From NCBI RefSeq assembly GCF_030247185.1, contig NC_080572.1, positions 10,619,007 through 10,683,006 of the forward strand: 64,000 nucleotides of DNA, written 5' to 3'. The notes below the pieces were generated by a model that saw only the letters and a list, made by a program, of their open reading frames with translations, ran no database searches and had not been told where the DNA came from. The translations under genes were made by a program, and so were the position numbers. This document shows positions 1-10,475 of the stretch, piece after piece (the stretch's first letter is position 1; each line of letters opens with the position of its first letter). Origin of the DNA: Malaya genurostris. Taxonomy: Eukaryota; Arthropoda; Insecta; Diptera; Culicidae.

Positions 1-1360
1 GCATTCCTGGTACTGTTCGAATAATAGTGTCGAAAAACAGTCCAACTTTCAATGTAGAAAGAAAATTGTAGCAAAAATGTGATAACAAATCGATAGTGAC
101 CTCCTTCGATTATTTATAAAGGTAAAAGGCAACGAAAATTTTCCCACACAAACTCGAGCTTGTTTGTTACTCTTGCTAAAACAAACAAAACATTAGAAGA
201 AGGAAAACATGGTCGTTTTCAGTCGAACGAGAGCAAGTAAACATCACATTTCGCTTTCGGAATGATCATAAACTTCTATGGGCGCTCTGACGACTTTTCC
301 TAGCCTGGCCGGTATTAAGATGATTGCCGTTTCCTCACATTCTGGCGCATTTGATGTGATGGACCCCGTTTCACTGGAGAGTGCCATTTTCCCTGGGCCA
401 TTCATAATAAATTGTGACCACTTCGACTCAGAGCCATGATGAGCACGGCCTGCTTGGGTGACACACTCACTCGGGGTGTTGCATTCCATGTGCGTGTGAA
501 TGATCGTAGCAATCTTCGGATGTTTAGTCTAGCCAGTTGTAGGTAGTCTTAGTTGGCATCGATCTCGGGAAGGGATGACAGTCGAACTGGATGCCAAGTA
601 GCTGTCAGGAGAATGTAACAAAATATGAGATATGGCACGTTGTTATGCGAGCACTAACGGTTAGGCAAAATCGTTAGTAGGGTTTTGTGTAGATTGATGA
701 CTGTTTGCATTTGCCGGTTCCAGGGATTGGGGTAGGGAGAAATTGAATTTACAGGTGACTGACTGCTTGTTAGTTAATTGAATATGATTTGACGGATTTT
801 TGAAAAGGATATTAAAGCAGACAGTTTCTGTTGATGGTGTGGAGGATTCAATGCAAATCTTTGATTCGGATAGTTTCAGTAAAGTATCAACAAAAATTAG
901 ATTCTTCCAACCCTACCGAGTTTGTTGAGAAATATGTGTCTGAAAATAGTACATTATGGAAAAGCAGAAACATGCACTATACTACGGACCAGTTAGATGG
1001 TCGATTCGTTCGTGCGTATGAACTGGAATGTAAACAAAACCGTTTTTCACACGTCGGAATCATTTTCTTTTTTTTCCTTTAGAAACAAATTCGATCTGAA
1101 CGTAAAGCAAACAAACCATGGCGTCAGATTCAGGCGAATGAAAACGATGTAGTCGGACACCGAAAATAGAATCATGGTAGCCCTATCTACGTAAAAATGT
1201 TTCTAATGAATAGAGATCCAGAGCAAAAAGAGAAGTTTTTTGGAACTACTAGAAAAGAAATAGTCTGCTTATTGTTCAGTGTGAAGCATACAATTATAGC
1301 AAATTCCGTAATCACACTCAAACAATAGTAATCACTGGATCAAAAGAAAGGGCAATTCTA
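1..1360. other. AT-rich sequence without a recognised gene
   Basis: No domain, transposon end or RNA gene was recognised here. The stretch is AT-rich, apart from a more GC-balanced patch around positions 250-500 that holds one small reverse-strand reading frame, listed separately. Confidence 0.5.
244..489 (-). CDS. Possible small reading frame of 81 codons, unknown
   Basis: This reverse-strand frame runs from an ATG at about 489 to a TGA at 244 and lies in a locally GC-richer patch. The predicted product is soluble, without a signal peptide, membrane segment or known motif, and ends in an acidic stretch (YDHSESEM). I do not recognise it. It could be a coding exon, a short conserved frame or chance. 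No splice signals were convincing enough to extend it. It is listed only because its composition differs from the surrounding AT-rich DNA. Confidence 0.15.
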   Translation of the reverse strand: MECNTPSECVTQAGRAHHGSESKWSQFIMNGPGKMALSSETGSITSNAPECEETAIILIPARLGKVVRAPIEVYDHSESEM

Positions 1361-1364
1361 GCTT

Positions 1365-1645
1365 GAAAAACCCTTCTTAATCCACCCAGTGATGTGCTAA
1401 TGCCTTTCTCTTTCTTCAAAGCAGTCTCATGAATTTCTTATCATTTTATGAAATAATTTCTGAGATTAATTTTGGCTCATTTTGACACCAGTTAATTCAG
1501 ATTGATTTGAGTGGTTCACAGTGTTTATGTCACATACTCGGTATTGTTTTTCCAATCAAGCGTTTGGCATTTACATTGCCTATTTATATGAGAAGAGTGA
1601 TGCTAATCTAAAAAACCCTTCTTAGTCCACTTAGTGGAATTTTCA
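1365..1645 (-). repeat. Two reverse-strand termini of the GGTGGATTAA repeat
   Basis: Around 1368-1420 and 1611-1640 the plus strand reads AACCCTTCTTAATCCACC and AACCCTTCTTAGTCCACT. These are reverse complements of the end (AGAAAGGC...CACTRGGTGGATTAA) seen at 14841, 20765, 55640 and 58573. Only the terminal part is recognisable in each case, so these are truncated copies of an abundant interspersed repeat. Confidence 0.55.
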
Positions 1646-1714
1646 TAGATCTTGAAAAATCACCATGTACATGAAATTTCTGAAATCGAAAATCGAGGCT
1701 TAGAATTGCATGAA

Positions 1715-1845
1715 GTGTGTCATCTCGAAAAAAAATTTTTTGAAAAAATCGACTTTTTGGGACTTAGAAAAAATATCAAAATTTTGACTAAGTCCCAGAA
1801 AGTCGATTTTAAAAAAAAAAATTTTTTTTTTGAGATAACACTAAA
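1715..1845. repeat. Imperfect hairpin of about 60-bp arms
   Basis: The left arm carries AATCGACTTTTTGGGACTTAG (1748-1768) and the right arm the near reverse complement CTAAGTCCCAGAAAGTCGATT (1789-1809). Pairing extends outwards through A/T runs to TCATCTCG on one side and GAGATAACA on the other. The T/A-rich parts are poorly constrained. It is probably a small foldback element or an AT-rich palindrome. Confidence 0.5.
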
Positions 1846-2049
1846 TCTTGCCGTTTCATGCAATTTCAAGATTTTTGGCATTAAAATCAATTTTCTATTT
1901 CGGAAATTTTATGTACTCCCCCAAACGGTGCTTTTTAAAGATCGAAAATTTTCAAACTTTAACCGCTGGGCAGCACCCCTTACCCATGTTCGATTTAGCT
2001 CAAATTTTGCATGAGGACTTTTTTCGAGGTGCTTAAACTTTTGAACAAT

Positions 2050-2600
2050 AGCGCTTTAAGAAATTAGAGGTGATCCCAAAAGATTGGCACCCTTATATAC
2101 ATTAGAGCGGTAAAAAACAACGCGTTTTGTCGGTTACGTCACTTATACCATTATATCTCCGGAACCAAAAGTCACAGCCATTTGATATTCGAACTTGATT
2201 AATGGCTCGATAGTAGCTTTCAAACAAGCATTAGTTTGTTAAAATCGGTTCAGCCATCTCCGAGAATCTTGCGCGGTAAAAAATCAACCCCTTTTTTTAC
2301 GGTTACGTCACTTATACCAGCATATCTCCGGAACCCAAAGTCGCAATCATTTGATCTTCAAACTTGATCAATGGTCTAATAGTAACTTTCAAACGAGCCT
2401 AAGCTTGTTGAAATCGGTTCAGCAATCTCCGAGAAACGTCATTTATACCATCATATCTCCGGAACCAAAAGTCACAGCCATTTGATCTTCGAACTTGATC
2501 AATGGCCCGACAGTAGCTTTCAAACGAGCTTAAGTTTGTTAAAATCGATACAGCCATCTCTGAGAACATTGAGCGGTAAAAATATCTTCGAAAAGTGCTC
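2050..2600. repeat. Three tandem copies of a ~150-bp repeat unit
   Basis: Three successive units begin near 2120, 2290 and 2440. They share the order ACGTCACTTATACCAT, ATATCTCCGGAACC, AAAGTCACAGCCATTTGAT, TCAATGG and AATCGGTTCAGCCATCTC. The third unit has lost some spacer. The phrase for 'cagccatctccgaga' also occurs in the culicine-type repeats at 14.3, 20.3, 46.4 and 54.0 kb, so this is probably an internal amplification of the same superfamily. Confidence 0.65.
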
Positions 2601-2745
2601 ACAAAGACATTTTCCGATCTCTTCGAACTGAGTCGAATGGTATATAACACTATGGGTCTCCGAGGCTCCGTTCGTAAGTCGGTTTTTTCCTGTAATTCCA
2701 ATATCTTTCTATAGGGAAAGGGAAAACCTATCATTTATTCCAATT

Positions 2746-3420
2746 TACTTTACGTTTCGCATTCGGCGCATCAGTGATTAAAACAATTCAAATTGAACTG
2801 TCATCTCTGGTGCAATTACTTTGCGTCTGCTTAGGGGTTTAAATTGAACTGATAGGCGAGTAATTGTCATTATTTTTACGTTTCGTCTTTGACTCATCAG
2901 TGCAGAGCAGTTCAAATTGAACTGATTAGTGCTAAACTCGGCAGTTCAATTTGAACCGCTAAGCAGACTCATCAGTGCAGAGCAGTTCAAATTGAACTGC
3001 TTAGTGCTAAACGAAAACGTGTTTTTGACTATTTCTGGCCGATGCCCGATGTTCAATTTGAACTGCTCTGCACTGATGAGTCAAAGACGAAACGTAAAAA
3101 TAATGAAAACGGTTATGTGCCCTAGCACAAAATTTAGCTAACCCCTAAATGACAATACCTGCATCGGCCAGAAATAGTCGAAAACACGTTTTCGTTCGGC
3201 ACGTCAGAAAAGACATTGCACTTCGTTGCAAAACAAAAAGTGTTCTGTAAGTAGCAGAAACTTTACGTCTGCTTAGCGGTTCAAATTGAACTGCCGAGTT
3301 TAGCACTAAGCAGTTCAATTTGAACTGCTCTGCACTGATGAGTCAAAGACGAAACGTAAAAATTATGAAAACGGTTATGTGCCCTAGCACAAAATTTGGC
3401 TAACCCCTAAATGAGTAATT
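2746..3420. repeat. Cluster of nested inverted repeats around a TTCAAATTGAA palindrome
   Basis: The palindrome CAGTTCAAATTGAACTG, or a one- or two-base variant, appears about eight times (near 2786, 2837, 2908, 2940, 2981, 3050, 3274 and 3312). A 56-bp perfect inverted repeat pairs 2867-2922 with 3051-3106. A second pair around GGCCGATGC (3010-3046) matches 3161-3196. The right flank (3051-3150) is repeated directly at 3303-3410. The outer motif TACGTTTCG...CATCAGTG reappears in the element at 5571. I read this as several nested copies of one MITE family with no coding capacity. Confidence 0.7.
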
Positions 3421-3599
3421 ATTATTTATTTATTTGGGTGCAAAGAAAAGGCCGCAGGAGCTGAAATCTAAAATCTCTCTCTCCAGCAGGTATAAAACCT
3501 CCTCGCTATTTATACCAACAGATTACAAGCCAACAGATATAATTGATAATTAATACTAGTGATATCATGCCTCCACGCGATGGTGGGGAGTGGATGGTG

Positions 3600-3850
3600 G
3601 GTTGGAACTACACACTTAAAAAACCCTGTGATTTTACATCTTATTAGATGCACATAAATGGAGCGTCGAAGCTCACGAAAATTTACGTGGAAGAACATTT
3701 TATATTGTGTCTAAAACTCCATACATGAATTCATTGAAATGAAAAAAAAAGAATACTGAGTGCAACGCGCCGCGACTTGAACGGAGAATCATTGAATTGC
3801 ATGTACGTCTGTTAATCGACTGAGCCACAGAAGCATGCATCTGCTTGGCC
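3600..3850 (-). mobile_element. tRNA-derived SINE (family 3), reverse strand
   Basis: Read on the minus strand, the element starts with a tRNA-like head. It has an A-box-like segment (TGTGGCTCAGTCGATTAAC) and a B-box-like GTTCAAGTC about 45 bp further on. It continues through CTCCATTTATGTGCATC and ends near AAATCACAGGGTTTTTT. The copy at 26893 has the same head, middle and tail. It would be transcribed by RNA polymerase III and mobilised by a LINE. I saw no clear target-site duplication. A true tRNA gene is unlikely because the cloverleaf is degenerate. Confidence 0.6.
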
Positions 3851-3859
3851 GGTAAAAGG

Positions 3860-4560
3860 TGCATTTAAATTCATACAGTCGCATCTGTCAGCAAAGCGCA
3901 AGTTACAGTCGAAACCAGTAAAATTCAAGCTCATCTAACATTAAGTCATTACAAATGAGATTTTCCGTCATTTGACAAATTAGGTCTTTATGAATTACAT
4001 CGTATGAGGGATTAATTCACCTGTAAAATTCAAATTTTTTTGGTGTGTATGTCACGTGCCGTTCGTACTTGAAGGCTGTGTGGATCAGTGGACAGCAGCC
4101 TGCTGAAGTAACAATTCGAATGCCTTATGGTTCTGATTATAATTTAACACCCAATTATATATTATCATCAATTATAAAACAATTTACATCCAACGATGAT
4201 TCTTGCTTGAAAAAAAAGTAAAGTATAACAATGTAAGTTGTGTCGAGAACTGGATGTTCAAAATGTTGTTTCTCGCTATCCAAAATTGGTACAGCCAGAA
4301 TGGTTCAAATAAAATGAAGGTTTTTTCTTTATATTGAGTACATGTAGGTCGGTATCAGTCATAGGGAAACTTTAAGGAAAATGTGCGATTCAAAAATTGA
4401 GTAATACGAACTAAACTCTCTCGGAGACAGATCACTCGTATGTTTTTCGTTTTCTCCAGACATCCAGACGAATATTCCCATGATCATAATTTAACTTCTT
4501 CGGTAGTGATCCATCCATAGTCCACGATTTTATTTTCCTCAACCTATTCGTTCTGCTTGT
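3860..4560. other. Gene-free AT-rich stretch
   Basis: I see no motif, repeat end or reading frame worth naming, apart from fragments related to the preceding SINE's flank. Confidence 0.4.
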
Positions 4561-4568
4561 CTATTTTT

Positions 4569-4992
4569 TTAATTTAAGCTGCGCAGTTTCGCTGCAAAAC
4601 TCGACGAGTTTCTTACAGCCGCAGCATCGCACAGAAGCTGGATACGATCTCGATCGAAACTATGGACATGATTCGTATTGTTTTCGTCCTCACTTTCGTA
4701 CTCCATTAATACTGTCATCGATTCTACGCTATTCAGTGGCTCAGATATTGTTGGCTTCGTCCAATTGTTTTGCTAGAATAGAATTCGTTTCCTTCATTGA
4801 GCTCAACTCTTGTCGATTTTTTTCCATCTGTTTAGTCGATATCTGAAGGATCCCATTGTACGTAACGGCTGTTTCTTGTGAGAAATTTGTCTACTTCTGC
4901 TCATACACGAACAGCTCGGAATATTTTCTTCGTATATACTCCAATTCATGATCGATTCTGGAAAGTATCCCAATGCCTCGCTCAAGTTTTCA
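4569..4992 (-). pseudogene. Decayed coiled-coil reading frame (possible host pseudogene)
   Basis: On the minus strand, a frame from about 4992 reads residues such as LSRIDHELEYIRRKYSELF, then an in-frame stop. It continues with a heptad-like segment containing ISTKQMEKNRQELSSMKE and NSILAKQ. Near 4774 the reading shifts by one frame into SEPLNSVESMTVLMEYESED and then HVHSFDRDRIQLLCDAAA, ending RSLN at a stop at 4569-4571. With one stop and one frameshift it forms a continuous charged, coiled-coil C-terminus of roughly 140 residues, unlike random AT-rich translation. I do not recognise the protein. It could be a host gene's last exon turned pseudogene, or a captured fragment. No transposon ends flank it. 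Confidence 0.4.
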
Positions 4993-5384
4993 GGGACATC
5001 AAACAAAACACAAATATAACCTGGATATACATTCAAAATATTTATTTGAATAATAAACAGTACCCACGGTAACAATAATCTTCAATTTCAAGTGTTGCCA
5101 GTTATCTGGTTATTTTCCAAAGTTCATTGTCACAGTGACAGTCTAGCTTTTACATTGTACCGCATATGGCAAAATGTGTCCTCGAGATAGAGAGTTCAGC
5201 TCTTATTTTTTTGCTCACTAAACAAACGATGGGGGCAACAAATCTTTTTTGCCCCGGGCGCCAAATATCCTTGGTTCCTAGATTAAAGTCGAATGAAATG
5301 AAACAGTGGTTGAATATTCGGTACATGCTGGCAAACATCTTCAAAATTCGAATGAAAACTAGTAGAATTTGTACGTCTTGCTAT

Positions 5385-5560
5385 GTGATGGCCATATGAA
5401 CTGACTTCGATTATACCGGAAGTACCTACAATAGTGACAATACAGATCACAGAATTGTTCCATTCTGTAGATTCACAATCTCTTTGGTTTCTTTCAAGGA
5501 TCGAAGATAAACATTTTGGATAGAATACCAAAGTATTATATCACTAGGTGGATTAAAATA
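5385..5560 (+). repeat. Truncated copy of the GGTGGATTAA-ended repeat
   Basis: The order GGCCATATGAACTGACTTCG, ATTATACCGGAAGT, TGGTTTCTTTCAAG and ATAGAATACCA, with ATCACTAGGTGGATTAA at the end, matches 58340-58597. This is a 3'-end fragment of the family. Confidence 0.65.
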
Positions 5561-5570
5561 GGTTTGATTT

Positions 5571-5835
5571 TAATTTTTACGTTTCGCATTCGGCTCATCA
5601 TTGTGTCAGCAGTTTATGTTGAACTGCTTACGCCACCTAACGGTTCTACATTTAGCACTGAGCAGACGTATTTGATATTTGCAATCACTTATTTGCACCG
5701 AAGTGCCATGTTTATCCTGACGTGCCGAAAGAGCAAAACAAATTGACGGCATACTGGCCGTCCACAGATTGTAGTCATTTAGGGTTTGGTACCTAATGTG
5801 TACTGATGAGCTGAATGTGAAAAGATAAAATTTAA
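5571..5835. mobile_element. Small MITE related to the 2.7-3.4 kb cluster
   Basis: The left end ATTTTTACGTTTCGCATTCG with GCTCATCA is mirrored near 5803-5835 as TGATGAGCTGAATGTGAAAA. This gives imperfect inverted ends of about 33 bp around 200 bp of non-coding DNA. The left end matches the start of the cluster at 2746. The palindromic core is recognisable but degraded (CAGTTTATGTTGAACTGC). Confidence 0.5.
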
Positions 5836-5916
5836 ATTAGTCATGTGTACTTCAGCACAAACCGATGCACATGAGGTACCAAAGCCCTGAATGACCAGGT
5901 TTTATTGTTATTTGTA

Positions 5917-6841
5917 AAGGGTGATTTTTTAAGAGCTTGAGAACTTTTTTAAACAATAAAACGCATAAAATTTGCAAAATCTCATCGGTTCTTTATTTTA
6001 AACGTTAGATTGGTACATGACATTTACTTTTTGAAGATAATTTCATTTAAATGTTGGCCGCGGCTGCGTCTTAGGTGGTCCATTCGGAAAATCCGCTTTT
6101 TTATCGACAAATTTTGTTCAGCGATGAGGCTCATTTCTGGTTGAATGGCTACGTAAATAAGCAAAATTGCCGCATTTGGAGTGAAGAGCAACCAGAAGCC
6201 GTTCAAGAACTGCCCATGCATCCCGAAAAATGCACTGTTTGGTGTGGTTTGTACGCTGGTGGAATCATTGGACCGTATTTTTTCAAAGATGCTGTTGGAC
6301 GCAACGTTACAGTGAATGGCGATCGCTATCGTTCGATGCTAACAAACTTTTTGTTGCCAAAAATGGAAGAACTGAACTTGGTTGACATGTGGTTTCAACA
6401 AGATGGCGCTACATGCCACACAGCTCGCGATTCTATGGCCATTTTGAGGGAAAACTTCGGAGAACAATTCATCTCAAGAAATGGACCGGTAAGTTGGCCA
6501 CCAAGATCATGCGATTTGACGCCTTTAGACTATTTTTTGTGGGGCTACGTCAAGTCTAAAGTCTACAGAAATAAGCCAGTAACTATTCCAGCTTTGGAAG
6601 ACAACATTTCCGAAGAAATTCGGGCTATTCCGGCCGAAATGCTCGAAAAAGTTGCCCAAAATTGGACTTTCCGAATGGACCACCTAAGACGCAGCCGCGG
6701 TCAACATTTAAATGAAATTATCTTCAAAAAGTAAATGTCATGTACCAATCTAACGTTTAAAATAAAGAACCGATGAGATTTTGCAAATTTAATGCGTTTT
6801 ATTGTTTAAAAAAGTTCTCAAGCTCTTAAAAAATCACCCTT
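5917..6841 (+). mobile_element. DD41D Tc1/mariner element converted to a foldback
   Basis: The element is bounded by TA on both sides (5915-5916 and 6842-6843) and starts AAGGGTGATTTTTTAAGAGC. Its two ends form a 174-bp inverted repeat (5917-6090 and 6668-6841) with about two mismatches. The right arm contains the C-terminal codons of the transposase, so the left arm carries the same codons backwards. The 5' part that should encode the helix-turn-helix domain is absent. I infer that an inverted copy of the 3' end replaced the 5' half. The element is non-autonomous, but its ends look fresh. Confidence 0.85.
6091..6734 (+). pseudogene. DD41D transposase, catalytic domain only
   Basis: This is the catalytic part of an IS630/Tc1/mariner transposase, the nuclear enzyme that cuts and pastes the element at TA sites. 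The first Asp is in FSDEAHFWLNGY and the second in WFQQDGATCHTA. The third is in LTPLDYFLWG, 41 residues after the second, which is the DD41D (rosa-type) spacing. The frame is uninterrupted to the stop at 6732-6734. The N-terminal DNA-binding half is missing, so the length is about 215 codons against roughly 340 for full proteins. The only upstream ATG (6075) lies in the duplicated inverted arm, so translation from it would be an accident of the rearrangement. Cleavage chemistry residues are present, but DNA recognition is not. Confidence 0.85.
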
Positions 6842-8164
6842 TATATACCGCCATACGATTGCTAGTATCGCAATGTAGGTGCTTTGGGTCAGACGTTGTT
6901 TTGAGCGACCTTTAAGACCATAGTCGAAGTATCATACGCACGGGTGTTCCTAGGAAATTGTTGATGAAAAATTTGTAAAATATACCAAGAGTTGCTCAGG
7001 AAAATGTGTATATTTTTATCTTTCTCAATTATTTCTAATAAAAATGCCAGTTTTGTAAAGCTTTCATTTTGAATGTCTGTGTGATGTCGACAGTAAAATC
7101 AAGAAGCATGCTAATTCCATGCAAGTTTTGGACTCGAAATGGGCTACAAGTATATTGAGAATGTTGACTCGCGTTCCAATCGTGTTAATATAATTCTACA
7201 ACTACATCTTATGCCTTCAATTGCGCATTGTTCATCGAATATCAACTTATTTTATTTTTTCATTTTTATTTTATTTTTTTTTTCTATTCATTTTCTTATA
7301 ATCTATCCAATGGTTTATCTAACAGCAAAAACGTATGTGTGTATGACTTTACAAAAAATAGATTAGATTAGGATATATCCGAAGTGGTAATCCTGTGACA
7401 TCGTGCCAATTTTTATCCGTGATATCGATATAGAACTGGAATCGTCTTTAAGATCTTGATTTCTAAGAATATTTAAAATAAATACAAGAAGCTTGCTCTC
7501 TCGTAAGTGCATTGTTTATTTTTCGTAAAAATTCCAACGCTTGCTACGACCTCGGAGACGTAGTGGTTGTTGTTATTTTGGCGTCACACCGTGCAAGCTA
7601 CTCTCCTTCGATCACCATCGGGAACTGTTTGCTTTGGCAAATCACTTCACCCATCGACTGAACAGCAAACACTGACTCCTGCGATCGAGCTCCAAGCTGA
7701 GAATGGTCCCTGGCAGAATGGACCGTACCTGCCGCACGGATTTAGTCGGTCTCGAAGAAAGCGCTCCGCGGGAGTGGGTGGAAATGAACAGTGTTTTCTT
7801 TTCTACTATGCATGGAGGGCTATAAATTATTATTCTCGCGGTTTCAAAATTTTATAGCAGGAAAGAGACGGCAGGCATGGTGTGAGAAAAATACTAACCT
7901 GGGTTACTTCCGTGGGTTTGACACGGAGGAGGGACCGGCGGGTTGATTTTATGAACCCGAAAGATTCACCTTCAACGCACACGCGATCTACGGACCGAGT
8001 TCCGGATCAGGGAGGGACTGATCGTGCACTCGGGGGAGAATGCAAACCATCGCTAGCTGAAATGGTTTCGGTCGCTAGAAAGCGTTTCATCTCGGGGCAA
8101 AGATCCTACAATTGATGTATAAGTTAGCATTTGAGTGAATAATTCAAAAAAGAAAAAAATTCTG

Positions 8165-8235
8165 ATTTTTGCAAAACCTTTCCGCAGTAGAGAATTTGAT
8201 TTCCTCGGGAAAGGAAATTTTCCTATTAAAGTAAA
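8165..8235 (+). repeat. Short dispersed repeat shared with 28.4 kb
   Basis: The phrase GCAAAACCTTTCCGCAGTAG, then AGAATTTGATTTCCTCG and GAAAGG, matches 28413-28465 with a few changes. The copies are about 50 bp long and have the same orientation. The parent element was not identified. Confidence 0.5.
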
Positions 8236-9872
8236 ATATTCGAAACTTTCGAGCGCAATGCACGAATATAAAGTGACTAATGGGTTCAATCACGTTTTCC
8301 GTTTCGAACTAAGTGCCAAATTCCACTGCGTTCACCAGTCTAAAGAAAACTGATACACTTGTATTCGTACGTGTGGTGACAGTTATAAATTTGTCGTGAA
8401 ATCGTACTTTGAAAATTGGCTGGATCTGGCTGATTACCCTCATTGGAGACCTTCCGGCTCAAGTAAGATTTGCGTTTCATTTCAATTTCATACCCTTGTG
8501 TCAGCGACTCTTACTAGTAGAAGAGGTAGCTTTCGCAGTTTGTGATTTAATTAGGGCGATGATGAATTTTGCATCGTCACTGTTTAATGTGAGACAACTA
8601 TAACATTTTATAGCGCTACTAATCTACTGTGACATTTCTTGGTAACGAGGGCGTCATCATATATTGCGAATCGGTATGGTTTAACAGTTGCAGTTAGCGC
8701 TGCTTAAATGCGGAAGATTATTTCTTTAAATTCCCGAAGCAGGCCGCAGCTTGTTTCACAATGTGAATCTTTTCTTTGAACCGTTCTATCGTAGTAGCTT
8801 TGGACGCTGGTCGTTACCTACGATCTATTCTTAAGCTGTCAAAACATCGAATTCTTCGGTAAAGCATTATTTTTTCGATTAAACATCAATCACCACAAAC
8901 CCTCAGCCTGAAAAGTGGATCCCACTAAATCAAATCAGTAATTTCGATTTCACCCCCACTCCCCTACAACAATTCGAGTGCGCATTTCATCGCGGTTGGT
9001 CGTAAATCCATTTGACTGTCACAACAAACACCCGTCCGGACAGATGTTATAGGACAATAAAATAACCGAAAAGCACTCCCATCAAAGTGGTATCCCATTA
9101 TCGTCATGTAATGAGACGCGTCCCAATTCCAACCGAGTTAACAACTCATTTTCAAACGAGTTTCCCACCACAGATCTAATCTAATCGTTTATGTTGTGTC
9201 AACAACGAGCAAATGCAGTCGAATGGTTGAGGATTTGCCTAATCTCAGCTTCACGAATAGAGGAGACTCGTGGTCGATTGTGAATTTTCTCCGGTATTAA
9301 TTGGTGATTTCAGTGGGCGACCGTCAAACGCTAGGTGACACATCTCGGTTATTGTAGATCGTAAATCTACTGCCGCCTACTGAGAACGGACTCGAGTATC
9401 ATGAGCATTGAAATTCCAGTACAGTAACCAAACACAACTCGACAATGGTGACGCTCCTGGCACAGATAAATAAGACGCGACACTTGTGTTTGTCACAAGT
9501 CTGCTCGTATCCAATTATGTTCTATCTGTTCTCATATCTGTGGTTGTACGAGCATTAATTTTATTGTTCGAAAAGGTGGGCGCAAAACACGCATGGTTTT
9601 GATTACGGTTTACGTTATAAACACGATCCACAACGTGCAGACTTTCTCGACCATGGAGCGCCCGCTTTCGGTTGGTGTGAACCTCTAGGCCGCATCACTA
9701 AAATTAACTCCCACTCGTTTCATTTTCTTTTCCTCGCACAATCAAGTCAGTTGGAAAATCCACTCAATATAATCGCATAGTAGCAACGCCGCATCTAAGT
9801 GTGCCTGGCGTTTGCACCCGTTTCATCACCATTCGAATGAAGAACGGAGGCATTATTGCGGACAAAGATTTA

Positions 9873-10152
9873 TTAGGGCCGTAGTTTCCTCTTTGCGAAC
9901 ACCGTGGCCAGGCAAATCTCGGCATGCTTAGCGGTTTCTGCATGTGAATAATTTATGTTCCTCTGGCAAGACGGGCACTTTCGGTTTGGCACATTCGTCA
10001 AGATAATTTTGAATTGTGTACACATTCCGTCCGTTTTCAAACATTCTGACTTGTTCTGGTACAAAATAGAAGCGGCAAAGATTACAAGTTTTCTCGAGAA
10101 CGGAAAGAAAAGCAGCCAGATCTTGGTATGAAAATGGTTCCAATATTTTCAA
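9873..10152 (-). pseudogene. Possible remnant of a Cys/His-rich coding sequence
   Basis: Two overlapping reverse-strand frames each contain zinc-ligand-like patterns. One has CNLCRFYFVPEQ followed by NYLDECAKPK. After a one-frame shift the other has KCPSCQRN followed by HAETAKHAEIC. Joined by a single frameshift they would give a short protein with CxxC, CxxC and HxxxC groups. This may be a decayed zinc-finger exon, or coincidence. There are no transposon ends and no clear start or splice sites. Confidence 0.2.
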
Positions 10153-10475
10153 TGAAACTAAACTGATTAACTGGTGATGAAAAGGTGAATAGTTTGCAGT
10201 CGTGCGAGATGCGATGAATATGTTAACGTCTATTATTGTACAACTTCATTATCAATGTCGAAATAATTTAAAAAATCAATCCAATGAGTAATCGTAATTT
10301 AAGTTCTCTGATAAAAGTAAGTTTGGCTATATTGGAGTTTGGAATTCCCTGGGTTAGTAATTTGTTGGCTCTGAAATACGAGTTCTCAGAGATAGTCGAA
10401 CAAATGTTCATGAATTTGGATTCCTATTTAAGGATCCAGAGAGGGGCATACATTTGAGGGTCGTGCTAGATAGTG

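Larger units (their letters stand above)
6845..10470. other. Mostly single-copy-looking DNA, no recognised gene
   Basis: The part up to about 7.5 kb is AT-rich. Around 7.55-8.1 kb and 8.6-9.8 kb the base composition is more balanced and I see few repeats, so conserved non-coding or untranslated sequence is possible. Short open frames at 7567-7857 and 7882-8115 have no recognisable motif and are not called. A short repeat at 8165 and a degenerate Cys-rich frame at 9873 are listed separately. Confidence 0.4.

Noticed and set aside
2050..3420. Possible CRISPR-like array of repeats
   Set aside because: The units are long, imperfect and partly inverted, spacers are not of even length, and the sequence is clearly from an animal genome.
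7567..8115. Two forward frames in a GC-balanced patch
   Set aside because: Basic, Ser/Pro-rich translations without a motif. They may be untranslated sequence, and support for coding is lacking.
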